The notes under the pieces: model-generated | Told to the model about the DNA's origin: nothing | What the model saw: only the letters and a program-made list of their open reading frames with translations | Database searches by the model: none | Shown: piece by piece, positions 1 to 12,700 of the stretch | Layout: each line of letters opens with the position of its first letter | How positions within the stretch are numbered: the stretch's first letter is position 1 | Source of the DNA: Ceratorhiza oryzae-sativae | Lineage: Eukaryota > Basidiomycota > Agaricomycetes > Cantharellales > Ceratobasidiaceae | Length of the DNA: 64,000 bases | Direction of reading: 5' to 3' | NCBI GenBank assembly: GCA_030998015.1 | Contig: JARWMV010000239.1 | Location: forward strand, 1,178,001-1,242,000 | Made by a program: the position numbers and the translations under genes

Positions 1-46
1 GTGTATCGACTTTATCCCAAATATCCATCCTTACGACTGGCTATAG

Positions 47-1360
<1,314 letters not shown>

Positions 1361-1613
1361 TTCATTTGATTATTGTAATGAATGGTTAAGAATAGGAAAT
1401 CCATTAGCCTATCGGCCCAACGGGGTCACCTCTCTTCCAGTGGCGGAGTCTATTACATAATCAGCCCCTGAGGCTTAGTCACATATGATAGTTGCTGCCG
1501 GACATGCGCCTGGTCTCTCATTCAACCTCACCTCCCCTTTACAACGGCGTCTGCTAGAGACAGCCACCGCGCTTGATATCGACGCTTTCGCTCGCTCCAC
1601 TTGTACCAGTACG

Positions 1614-3717
1614 ATGTCCAACTATGAGGGATCAGACGACGAAGGCTCCGGCTCGGACTACCCCTACTCTGACTCTGACGATGTCATGCTCGACTCGCAG
1701 GCTGATGATGGTGTGTATCTCAAACACGTGTTGCGAGCACATTGCTAAAAAGAACTCGTGTAGTTCCCGAGGATGAGTTATCCGACGGAGACGATGGCGG
1801 GTTCGCGATGGATGAGAGTATGATTCTCAAAGGCAAGGCCAAGGCATACGAGGTCGACCACAAGTCTCTGAGCGTCGATGAGCTCGAGAAACAAATGCAG
1901 AAGGACGCGGGCCAGTTTGCAGGCATTTTCGGGCTCGAGGTTGGTGCCGTTCTCAGTTGTGGCGCGCTTGGCGTCATTGCTCAATTGTTCGCGTACTAGC
2001 TTCCCACGGCGATGATGTTCTTGCGTTACATGAACTGGGACAAGGAAAGGGCGATCGAGAGATTTATGGAGGACCAACAGACGATGTTACGAAAAGCCGG
2101 GATTATCCCACCTGAGTCCGCTTCGAGTTCGCCCGAGTCCGAGTCCGAACCCTTCATGTGCCCTGTGTGCTGTGACGACCAGGTCGACAAGGCAAACATA
2201 CACGCTCTCGGTTGCGGTCATCGATTCTGCTCCGAGTGTTGGACCCAGTACTTGGAGGGCAAGATCCGAGGCGAGGGCGAAGTCCAGTTGGCATGTATGG
2301 CGGAAAAGTGCAAAGTCGTTGTCCCGGACGCTTTTGTGTTTGGGCGCGTCAGCCCGGTCACCAGGGAGCGATTCCGCGAGGGTTTGGTCCGACAGTTTGT
2401 CGCGAGCGTGCCCAAGCTCAGGTTTTGCCCTCACCCGTCGTGCGTGTACACTGTCCAATGTTCGGCTGCTGCAAGGCGCAGCGCGCTCGACACAATCGTG
2501 CCAACTGTCAGGTGTGAAGCGAGCCATTCGTTCTGCTTCGGATGCGAACGCGAAGGCGATCATCGACCCTTGATTTGCAAGATATCCAAGCTTTGGTTGA
2601 AGAAGTGCCAGGACGATAGCGAGACTGCCAACTGGATCAAGAGCAACACGAAGGAATGCACCAAGTGCCAGAGCACTATTGAGAAGAACGGTGGCTGCAA
2701 GTGAGTACATGCATCTTCTTTGTCTTCGGAGACTGACCTCGTGTGATAGCCATATGACGTGCAAGAAGTGCAAGATGGAGTACGTTTTCTCTCTTTTTTT
2801 GATGCGACAAGGGACTCGGGCTGATTGCCTTGACAGGTTCTGTTGGGTCTGCATGGGCCCTTGGTCTGAGCACGGCAATGCTTGGTACACCTGCAACCGT
2901 TTCGACGAAAAGGATAGTATCGAGGCTCGTGACTCGCAGTCCAAGAGCAGGGCGTCGCTAGAGCGTTACCTTTTCGTGAGTTTATTGGTTAGACTGTTAC
3001 ATCGTGTGACTGACCGCGTTGCAGTACTACAATCGCTACGCCAACCACGAACAATCTGCAAAGCTATCCCTCGATCTCTACGCCAAGACAGAAAGGAAGA
3101 TGGAGGAGATGCAGGTCACCTCTGACCTTACTTGGATCGAAGTCCAGTTTGCCAAGAAGCTGTCGATGAAGTCATCAAGTGCCGGAACACTCTGCAGTGG
3201 ACTTATGCGATGGCTTACTATCTGGTGGGCAATTCATGTATTATATCGCTGGTGTTTGCTGACGATTATTGGCATTGCAGGAGAAAGGTAAACACGTATT
3301 GCTGCAATAATCATATCCGCAGCTGACCCTGTTCCTAGGAAACGAGAAGGAACTATTTGAGGACAACCAGCGGTAGGCTTAGCCGATTAGTCGTTAGGGG
3401 TTTATTTGACATTGACGTCGATGACAGCGATCTCGAAAAAGCCGTTGAAGATTTGTCTGAGCTGCTCGAGCTGCCATTGGAATCCCAGGATATCCCCACC
3501 CTTCGCCAGAAGATTACTGACAAGAGCGTAGGTTGTTTTGCCGTGGCCTGAGTTTAGGATGCTGAGTTGCGGCTTAGGTCTATGTATTGAAACGTAATGA
3601 CATTGTGCTCGAAGATACCGCCAAGGGTAAGCGAGGCTGAATGGCCCGGTTTGGATACACTAACGGCGCGTTGCAGGCTTCCAGGAGGGCCGCTGGGTTT
3701 GGAACATCCCGCTCTGA
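1614..3717 (+). CDS. Ariadne-type RBR E3 ubiquitin ligase
   Basis: RING-between-RING ligase that takes ubiquitin from an E2 onto its own RING2 cysteine before passing it to substrate. The N-terminus is acidic ([14 protein letters not shown]), as in Ariadne-1. Next come a UBA-like segment (YEVDHKSLS ... [12 protein letters not shown]), RING1 (CPVCCDD ... [10 protein letters not shown], about 2158-2250), the IBR, and RING2 ([19 protein letters not shown] ... FCWVCMG). RING2 is split by introns near 2702 and 2780-2835. The catalytic cysteine should be the one in GGCNHM. The C-terminal Ariadne domain follows ([14 protein letters not shown] ... [11 protein letters not shown]), ending RWVWNIPL at the TGA 3715-3717. 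The start ATG at 1614 is chosen because it begins the acidic leader. Some intron edges are my inference (for example about 1941-2000). Confidence 0.92.
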
Positions 3718-3909
3718 ACGTTTGCTGTTTGAAACCACCATGCTTTGAGTCTCTGCGTCCAGATTTAATTCCGTTTGCGCTAGAGACTGTTTACCTTACA
3801 ATACACACTATGTATCGAAGAAATGTTATGCATCATGTCAGAATTGCACCGGAGCGATGAGTCCGATGGGGCTGGGCGCTTGGCCGATTGACAGTCCTCG
3901 GCGGTGCGG

Positions 3910-3918
3910 CATAAAAAG
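3910..3918 (+). promoter_or_regulatory. Candidate TATA element of the polysaccharide synthase gene
   Basis: The sequence CATAAAAAG lies about 135 bp before the ATG at 4054, in a 336-bp gap after the RBR ligase gene. Position and sequence suit a TATA element with a short leader. The rest of the gap shows no coding signal. Confidence 0.4.
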
Positions 3919-4053
3919 GGCCCAGGACCCCTGACACCAAGCATTGCCTTGTCGACCTTGAAGACTCCCCATTCCGACCGTCATTCGTTTCCCATCCCCT
4001 TCTTCGCGCCCGGTCACGCTCTCTAGACCGTTGCTCACGCCCGCGAGCCCACC

Positions 4054-5661
4054 ATGCTCTACCTCACTGCGGACAGATTCGCAGTCTGTGAGTGGTCTTC
4101 TGCGCCGCCGCTTCCATCGCTCACGTCTTTTTCTCGTCCGCAGTCGTGCCCTTTGGCGTCATCGGGTGAGTTTTCTCTGCGCCTCCCCCCTCCCTGGGTG
4201 TTTGAACACCGTGCTAATTGAAAACACAGGTTTTACCGATACCTCTGGTACATGATTCGTGTTGCTGCCTCGTTTACCTACCGTCCTATCCCCGTCCCCG
4301 AGAACCCCACCTATATCGCTTCGGAAGATGTTACGATTATTGTGCCCACTATCGACGCCGGCGAAGAGTTCAAGGAGGCCGCGCACTCATGGCTCGTTGG
4401 CAAACCAAAGGAAATCCTGATTATCACGGAAGAACGCATGTTGGGTCCCTTGCAGGAACTCGCCGACTCGGTCGATCCCAGCCGCATTCGCGTTCTCACC
4501 GTTCCGTTTGCCAACAAGCGTCTGCAAATGACTCACGGCATCCGAAACACCACGACTGATATCATTGTCTTTGCCGACGACGATGCCATCTGGCCACCTA
4601 CTATGTTGCCCATGATGCTTGCCTGTTTCGAGGACCAAAAGGTTGGCGGTGTCGGCACGTCCCAGCGCGTACAGCCCGTTGGCAAGAAGATGACCGTTTG
4701 GGAAGTCCTTGCCGCATTCCGTCTGACCATCCGTAACATAGAAATCTCGTCCTCAACCCACATTGATGGTGGTGTCCCATGCTTGTCCGGCCGAACCGCC
4801 TCGTACCGCACTGTTATTCTCAAGGATCCCGAGTTTTTGCACGGCTTCACACATGATTTCTGGCTTGGCAAATACCAACTCAACTCGGGTGATGACAAAT
4901 TTCTTACCCGTTGGATGGTCAGTCACGGCTGGAATACGTATATCCAGTGCTGCCCGGAGGCCGAGTTGCTCAGTACCATGAAGCCCAACTGGCGTTTCCT
5001 GCTTCAGGTCTTGCGTTGGACCCGAAACACCTGGCGCTCCGATCTCCGTTCGCTGTTCATGGAGCGTCATGTCTGGACGTCTCACCCTTACTGCGCGTAC
5101 ACCATGGTTGACAAGCTCTTCAATCCGTTCACTCTTCTCGTCGGCCCCGTCCTCGTCATCAGGCTGTGCATCCAGAGTACCAAGGGCGCTACGGCCGGCG
5201 GATACCATCTTCCGTGGTGGTAAGTTGGGTTTTGTTGGGCGCTTACTGTTGATCTCGGTCATTGATCGTTGGCATAGGAATATTCTCGCGAGTTATGCGG
5301 TGTGGCTGAGTGCGACCCGTACTGCCAAGCTTCTTCCACATCTCTGGAACCGCCCTCAAGATATCATCCACGTCCCGGCTTTCATCGCCTTCGGTTACTA
5401 CTTTGCCATCATGAAGCTCTATGCTCTTTGCACGTTGCACGAGGTATGTTTCTGACAATCGGGTATCTATTCTCATACTAACTATCTGAATAGGTCGGCT
5501 GGGGTACTCGTGCTGGTATCGGTAACGCCACTGATGCTACCAAGGCCATGGAGGCTCAAAATGCACAAGAAGTTGGGCCTGACCGTGAAAAGTTGATGCA
5601 GCAGGGTGGCCCTCGCTATGACCCCGAGTCTGCAACATACCAACAAGGATTTGCACGGTAA
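4054..5661 (+). CDS. Family 2 glycosyltransferase, Cps1/hyaluronan-synthase-like
   Basis: Membrane-bound processive polysaccharide synthase of GT family 2, likely at the plasma membrane and using a UDP-sugar. Two tiny first exons (MLYLTADRFAV, then VPFGVIG) lead into a long exon. It shows VTIIVPTIDAG (nucleotide-binding strand), FADDDAIWP (metal-binding DDD), a GGVPCLSGRTASYR acceptor-site block, NSGDDKFLTRW (catalytic Asp) and QVLRWTRNTWRS, equivalent to the Q-x-x-RW motif. Hydrophobic segments follow (FTLLVGPVLVIRL; FIAFGYYFAIMKLY). The last exon is a polar tail ending at TAA 5659-5661. The product cannot be told from sequence. In Cryptococcus a related Cps1 has been linked to hyaluronan, but this family in plant-associated fungi is often left as 'polysaccharide synthase'. 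Confidence 0.88.
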
Positions 5662-6147
5662 AGATAGAGGGATGTGCTCGGACAATTAGTTACGGATATT
5701 TTCTCTCACCGTTACAATAGCTTGGGGATTCTTTTTAGTTTTATCATTGTCCCGGTCCAATACATTTTATCGAGCCTTGTTGTCTACTGTTTAAATAGAC
5801 ATTGGACTCTTTTTTACCCATTCTTTTGAGCGCTACGCCGCCTAGACATCACTGTAGCTCGTACCCCTCGGCTATGTAATAAACATAGCTATTAGGCCCT
5901 GGGCTATGTTCAAGTTCGGGGATGTCCACGATTAGCGCCTATTCGTCCAGGCACCAATGTTGTGCATCAGTGACCGCTCTGAGCCCAAGCTCACAATCGA
6001 ACCGCATAGCATTATTTCAATTCCAGCCTTGGTTTGCTTTTTAACTTGGTAAGACACGTGAGGATCGCTGGAATTCACGGCAACTGTTTTTCCTCATCAA
6101 CCCTCCCGAGACTTGAGTTGTTTGGATTCCTTCCTCCTGGGTTTGAC
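5662..6147. other. Intergenic, no gene seen
   Basis: This 486-bp gap holds the 3' region of the polysaccharide synthase and the promoter of the transporter gene. It contains a CACGTG hexamer at about 6054 but no coding or RNA gene that I can support. Confidence 0.5.
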
Positions 6148-7584
6148 ATGAAGCTACAAGCTGCCGAGACTGCAGCAGTCGTTTTACAGTCCCTCCAAAA
6201 ACTTGTATGGCAGAACCAATCCTCTAGGGCAGTGGTAAGCACGTATTTCGACGCGTTTTTTTCGCGGACATTTTAATACTGAATATTTTTAGAGCGTGCT
6301 CGTGGTCAGCAAACTCTGTCTTGGAGTCTTGTATCGATCCTCCTCAGGCGTAGTAGCTGCTTTCTCGCCTCTGGCTCAACTTTTCTGGATTGAACTACTC
6401 AAGCTGGGGCTTTCTGCCGCCTGGTGGGCTCACGAGGACAAATTCGCCTCTCCTGGAGAACGGTACATACAACTAGAGGATGGCGATCAGCCCATTCCCA
6501 GCCCGATGCCAGATTCGACAGCTGATATTGACCTCGGGGAGGGTACCACCGACGAAGCTCAGCCGACCTCTGCCGTTCGATCCCTCGCGGTCTTGGGGCC
6601 AGTTCTCGGAATGGCGGGTTTGAATTGCATTATTGGTTTTTTGGTACGCGTCTTTGTTTATTTGAGTTGCTGGGTGCACGGTATCCCTAACTTTTATGTT
6701 TGTTTTCATTAGGGTATTGAAGCTCAACGACTTGCTGTACCAGGGGCTCTTCATATCTTTAGCCTCTTCATGCCCCTGTTCTGTGCAATGCTCCTGTATG
6801 CCTTGCCCAAGAGACGATTTTCCGCCCGAACTTGGAACTCTCTGCTATTTCAGGTGTGTGCTATGGTCTGGTTTCGGGGATATATTCTAACAATGGATTA
6901 GGCGGTAGGCTTAGTACTTGTACAGGTTCGCCTGCTTTCTAGCAGATGTGCATCCTAGCTGAAATTAACCCTTTACAGTGTGGTGTAGGAGTTAGCTCGA
7001 TTGGGTCATCCAGAGCAGTAGTTCTCGTTGGTCGCTCTTTCATGCAAGCAGTTTTCTTGTGTTGGATAGACCATGTGAGTCGATTCTATGCCAAGTGCTT
7101 ACATCAAGTCTAAACGAGCACCACTACAGACATATAAAGCGACCGATTACCCACTCGGTCTGCTCAATATGATTCTTTGGGGAGCCTCAAGCGCCGTGTA
7201 CTTGGTAGCATACATATTGTTCAACCTCAATGACCTATTGGCCTTCAACGTATCTGTTTTCGCGGTGGCTGTTGTAGTGCTTTCTGCTGTGGAAGGAACC
7301 GCTATGACGTTCGTCCTGAAGCGTACGTACTTTTTTTCGCTTGACGTCTGGTAAAGCTGAATGGTTTCGTAGACTATGACGCTGTCATCGTTGGCGTGAC
7401 AAGCTACTCGGCCTCGTGGATCATTGGCTTGGTGTCCGTGCTGGGTGGGATGATGAACCATTCGGTGGTTGTCGTAATCGGCTTGTGCATTGCATCATAC
7501 GGGCTCGGGATCTTCATAGGAGAGCGTGTTTTGGCGAACCAGCAGCAAGAACAAGACCAAACAGAACAGATCAGGAAGTATTGA
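6148..7584 (+). CDS. Nucleotide-sugar transporter-like membrane protein
   Basis: Multi-pass protein resembling the SLC35/nucleotide-sugar transporter superfamily, which exchange UDP- or CMP-sugars for nucleoside monophosphates across the Golgi membrane. Hydrophobic helices alternate with short loops: LVVSKLCLGVLY, SPLAQLFWIELLKLGL, VLGPVLGMAGLNCIIGFL, IFSLFMPLFCAMLLYAL, VGLVLVQCGVG, FMQAVFLCWID, LGLLNMILWGASSAVYLVAYI, VFAVAVVVLSAVEG, SASWIIGLVSVLGG and VVVVIGLCIASYGLGIFIG. An acidic loop (about 6460-6570) separates helices 2 and 3. The ATG at 6148 is chosen because it opens the domain; the ORF runs further upstream. In the sequence as given, the frame stops at TGA 7582-7584. A single added base near 7574-7577 would run it into a good donor (GTGAGC at 7590) and join it to the following region. 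The substrate is unknown. Confidence 0.75.
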
Positions 7585-7637
7585 GCGATGTGAGCACGTC
7601 ACGGCAGCTTCTCGGGATACTAACACAGGTTATATAG

Positions 7638-9246
7638 GAACCTAGCTTAAGGACCGCTATTCTCCTTGGCATAATGGGAGTGGCTGTGGTCATCTTTACC
7701 ATGGCAGTTTCATCCCAACCTACGGGCAAAGGCCTCCAGAGTCCAGAACCGACCGCCTGGTTCGATTTTGCGTCTCTTCCCCCATCGCAATCCAAGGCAT
7801 GGTGCCCCCGACGCCCATTGCCAAAGCTTTCGGGGAGAACGCGCAAGCAGGGAACTAGGACCTCGTCCGCTTTCGACGATATTCTCTTGGTCGTATTTTT
7901 CAGCCATGCAAGGTACGATACGAACCTGCCGTATCACTTAGAGATGTACCAGGATTATTTTCCAAACGTATGCACCTATTTCCTAAGCGTCATACCCACA
8001 TGCTCGAACCGCTCTAGATTGTTTATGTTGGTCCCCAAACCAGAGAAGACGAAGGTCATAAGGGAGTCTATGATGTCCTCGTTGATGGATTCAAGTGAGT
8101 AGACATATGGTTCAATTTACCAGGCATCTTACATCTGTTGCTGCAGGAGCGACGAGGATTTAAATGGCGATTGGTAGGCAGGATTCTTCCGTCAGGCTCT
8201 TGGACTCAACTCACGCAACACTTGTAGGTACAAAATGGCCGGTCGAGTAAGTTGCTTGCCACATACTTTGTCCGGGCAACTGATGGCTTGCGCATAGATG
8301 GCACATCACATGCTTTTTACAGCCATGAAGGAGCATCCTTGCTATGATGGCTATCTCTGGGTGCCATTCGACACGTTCTTGAATGTGCCTCGCCTCATGC
8401 AATTCAAGCAGGTATGGCTATGCGGCATTCATCATAGCCCCCTTTCTGATATCCTATTCCAGGACACTATTTGGTGGCACTCACCCCTCAAACAGATCAT
8501 TACCTATGTCGATAATCCTGCAAATACAAATGCTAGCCATCATGCGCCTCCTGGGGTTGTTCAACCCGGTTTTGCAAAGGATTTAATCGCAAACTTTAAA
8601 CACTGGGGAAAAGGTGAGATTTTTTATTCAAAAAATCCGCAACCTGGTCATTCAGTAATATCCCTCGATCAGATTGGTGGTGGGGGTAAGTTAGAGTGCC
8701 GGATCGTAAATTTCTTATTAAAAAATATGATTTCAGTGAACCACACGTAGGCTTGGCTGTGTGCATGCCTGCCTTTGAAAAGGTCTCACCCGCCAAAAGA
8801 TCAGCTCTGAGGAAGCTCACAGACGGAGAGCTAAGGCTCATCGGCGGATCGGCTGATACACTTTATTTACCCGGGTACCTCCGAGAAACATTCCTCGAGA
8901 CTCTTGACCCTTTTCTAGATACAGACTGTTTTTTGGAAATCGCAGTACCTACTGCTGTCCATCTTGCACGCCCACCCAGCCAGAAGTATCTTTCATCGAC
9001 CATGTGAGTGTATACGCATATTTCTAGTATTATGCCGCTGACCCGGCACAGTGGTGGATTTGGGAAGAGCCACTGAACGCGACATTTGTCCGAAACCAAT
9101 GGAGCAACGGATACGAGGTGGATACCTTCCACAAGTACATCTTCGGAGCCAAAGACGAAAATGGCCACTTCCGCGGTGACAAGACGCAAATATCAGCTGT
9201 CCGAGACCTGCTAGCGGACTCGTTCCGACGACAGGGGATGGCCTAA
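7638..9246 (+). CDS. Membrane-anchored uncharacterised domain, probably fused to the preceding transporter
   Basis: I do not recognise this family with certainty. The first exon opens with a hydrophobic segment (TAILLGIMGVAVVIFTMAV), then a polar linker. A soluble domain follows with a beta-strand start (ILLVVFFSHARYD), YHLEMYQDYFPNIVYVGP, GYLWVPFDTFLNVPRL, GGSADTLYLPGYLRETF and TDCFLEIAVPTAVHL, ending at TAA 9244-9246. Introns include gtaagt near 8686 and gtgagt near 9004. The layout (membrane segment plus lumenal-looking alpha/beta domain next to a sugar-nucleotide transporter) suggests a Golgi glycosyltransferase-like role, but this is inference. If separate from the transporter, the protein would start at ATG 7674 and be a type II membrane protein. 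The acceptor TATATAG before 7638 and a perfect CTAAC branch site support an exon beginning there. Confidence 0.6.
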
Positions 9247-9708
9247 TATCATCTATACAATCACTATTATCATTAGGACTTTTGCTACCTTAGATTAGTA
9301 TCACATTCACATTCATGTACGTGCTAGGCTATCTGCCAAGGCTCGCCCTGCATAAATACGATAAATTATATTATCCAATTGTCTCTGGGTCAGTGTAAGT
9401 GGTTAGGAGTAGGATCGTATTTTTATTTTTATTTTCGTTCGGGGCTCAGGCAAGGCCAAACATGAATTTTTCACAGGTCCAGCGCATTTCCCTGATTAAA
9501 CTAACGATTGGCGCTATGGCGGCTGATTTCGACTAACCCAGCTTCTCAGAAACGGGGTGATGCAGTGTAGGAGATAGGGCATGGGCGATACCATCCGATC
9601 AACCCACGACCGGCCCAAGGATCACCGGCTGGTGAATGTTCGCCACAAACTCGATTCCATACCAACCTGGAAAACGAACAAGAGGAGTGCGAATATTATA
9701 AACTAATA
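9247..9708. other. Intergenic, no gene seen
   Basis: An AT-rich 460-bp gap between the transporter-linked gene and the TPR-CHAT gene. I see no open frame of note and no tRNA-like structure. Confidence 0.5.
9697..9702 (+). promoter_or_regulatory. Candidate TATA box of the TPR-CHAT gene
   Basis: TATAAA lies 46 bp before the ATG at 9748. This distance suits a short fungal leader and supports the ATG at 9748; the long open frame itself extends upstream of it without a further ATG. Confidence 0.45.
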
Positions 9709-9747
9709 TTGTATCATTTCGCTGCCTCTGTCTCTGCCTCTGCTATC

Positions 9748-12700
9748 ATGAGTTCGAGTACAGCGCTGGTAAGGGCATCCTTAAACTTGAATCAGGGCGG
9801 GTTTCAGTTTTCGATTGAGCAGGTTTGGAGCTCGAAGCATAATACCACAGACGCTAACCAAAGCGATGATAAAGGAAGCACGAGTCGAGCTATTTTGCTC
9901 CTTACCCGAGGAGAGAATCTGCTACTTCAATCTGCAGACTTGGGGAATCTCATTGGCCTCGATGAGGCTATCAGAACACTGAAACGAGGGCTGGCCATTT
10001 TGCCAAATAACCACACAAGCAAACACGGATCATTCGGCCAACTTGGATATGCTTACTACCAAAGATACAAACACTCAGCGAGTCTGAAAGATATAGAAGC
10101 AGCAATCGAATACACAACACAAGCGCTCGATGAGACTTCTGAGGACGAGTCGGTGCTCCCCATACGACTCGGAACCATTGGCTCCATGTACATTTGCCTA
10201 TTCAAACATTCAGGAAAGTTGTCACATGCCGACATGGCGATCGAATTCCAGACTCGTGCTGTTGCGCTCATGAAAGACTCTACCGATTTGTCGACGCAGT
10301 TGGGGAACCTAGGAGTCGCTTACAACAGTCGATTTCAATACTCAGGTCAACTAGCCGATGTTGAAAGGGGAATCGAATATCTGACTCGTGCAGTTTTACT
10401 TGCGCCTGAAGAAGCAACCTGGCTCGGAAACCTGGGGTGTATGCATGACAATCGGTTTGAACGCCTGGGCAACTTGATCGATACCGAAATGGCGATCCAA
10501 TACCATCACCGTGCTGTGATGCTAACTCCCGATAGCCATCCATGCCTGCCAACTCGGCTCAGCAACCTCGGCAGCTCACATGTTAGCCGGTTTGATCAGT
10601 TGGGCAAGCTAGACGACATCGACGAGGCAATCAAACACCAGAAGCGCGTTATCGCAATCGCCCCCAAAGGCCACCAGTCGTTCCCAATTTGGCTCAATAA
10701 TCTAGGTGCATCCTTTCGCAAACGATTCGATCGCCACGAAAGCTTGGCCGATATAGATGATGCTATTGACTGTTACACCCGTGCAATCGAAGCTATCCCT
10801 CGTGGACATCCCTCTATGCCTACTTTACTCAGCAACTTGGGTCTGGCACACAGCAGTAGGTTTGAACGGCTAGGCGAGATAGTTGACCTCGACAAAACGA
10901 TTGAATTTCATACTCGCGCTATTGCTCTTACGCCCGAGGAGCATGTAAACTTACCGACCAGGCTTGGCAACTTGGGCACTTCATACTTGAAACGATTCAT
11001 ACATCTCGGTGAACCCGCAGACATCGACAAATCAATCGAATACCATTTGCGTGTTATAAAGATTATGCCTCATGATCATGCGTCATTCCCTGGCTGGTTG
11101 AGTGGTTTATCTGGATCACTTGAGCGTCGATTCCGACGGTTAGGATACTTTGATGATATCGACAAGGCTATTGAATACCAGCGCCTTGCCGTATCACTGA
11201 CTCCCGACTATCACGCGGATTTTCCTATCCGGGTCAACAATCTCGGTGTAGCGCACAGATTGAGATTCGAGAGGTTAGGTGACCTCGTTGACATCAATGC
11301 AGCGATCGAGTGCCAGACGCGGGCGGTTTCATTGACCAGTGAAGAGGACGCAAGTTTGCCACTCTGGATTACCAACCTTGGTATTTCGTATGGCGATCGG
11401 TTTGAACACTCGGGAGATCCAGCCGATATCGACGAGGCAATCAAGCTTCACGGCCGTGCGGTAAAACTTACGCCTGAAGGTCACGCAAAGCTGGCCAGTC
11501 GGCTGAATAGCCTAGGTCGTTCATATAACAGCCGATTCAACCGCTACAACAACCTAGTAGATATTGATAAAGCTATCGAATACTACTCTCGCGCCATTGG
11601 GCTTGCGCCTGAGGGGCATCAGGAATTACCGATCTGGCTCAACAATTTGGCAATCTCTTACTCGGCTCGGTTCTTACAGCTCGACGAAATCACTGATATC
11701 CACGACGCGATTGCGTACCATGTTCGTGCGATAGGACTTATATCTCCAAGTCACCCAAGATTTTCTACAATATTCAATTGTCTATGCTATTCATATTGTG
11801 ACCGATCTGCGCGAATAGGCAACGCGGCTGATATCGATATGACAATTGAATATCAACATTACAGCATCCGTCTGACACCTGTCGACAGTCCAAGGCTGCC
11901 TGGCTGCCTGGACCTTCTTGGCTCATCGTACGCCCTTAGGTTCCGACTATTGAAAAATCCTGGCGACAACGACAAGGCGATAGAGTTTCAGACTCGTGGC
12001 GTTTCACTTGCACAAGAGGGCCATGCTTATCTGCCTATGTGGATGAGCAACTTAGGGTGGTCACATAACCAAAGGTTCGAGCAATCGGGTAACCCAGTTG
12101 ACCTAGAGAAGGCAATTGAATATCACACTCGCGCCGTAAAGCTTACCCCTGAGGATCATCCGCTCTATCCTTTAATTATGAGTGGGCTTGGATGCATGCA
12201 TCGAACTAAACTACAGCGGTTGAATGATCAAAGCTCTCTGATAGCTGCTCTAAACTACTTTAAAGCGGCCTCCGAGTCTCCAGTGGGTCATCCTGGCCTC
12301 AAAATGAAGACCGCTTTAGCTTGGGCGCAAGTTGCTAGATCATACAACTCCCCTGACGAATTGAAAGCCTATCAGATCGCGATGGATCTAGTTCCGCAAC
12401 TGGTCTGGATTGGCTCTACAATCCATATGCGACATCAAAGTGTACTAGAAATTAAAATCCTCGGTACCACGGCAGCGTCTGCTGCGATCCGTACCAATAA
12501 CTACGAGCTTGCACTAGAATGGCTGGAACAGGCACGATCGGTTATATGGAGTCAAACCTTACAACTGCATACACCCTTGGATCACCTTCGCGCTATCAAC
12601 AAATCAATTGCCGACGATTTTCAGCAAACTGCACAGAGTCTGCACATGGCAGGCGTCAACGATCGTCCGCCAAACCTAGTACCATCCACTTCGGCTCACA

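Noticed and set aside
2087..2944. 285-codon minus-strand open frame opposite the RBR ligase
   Set aside because: The plus strand carries the conserved RING and IBR motifs across the same bases.
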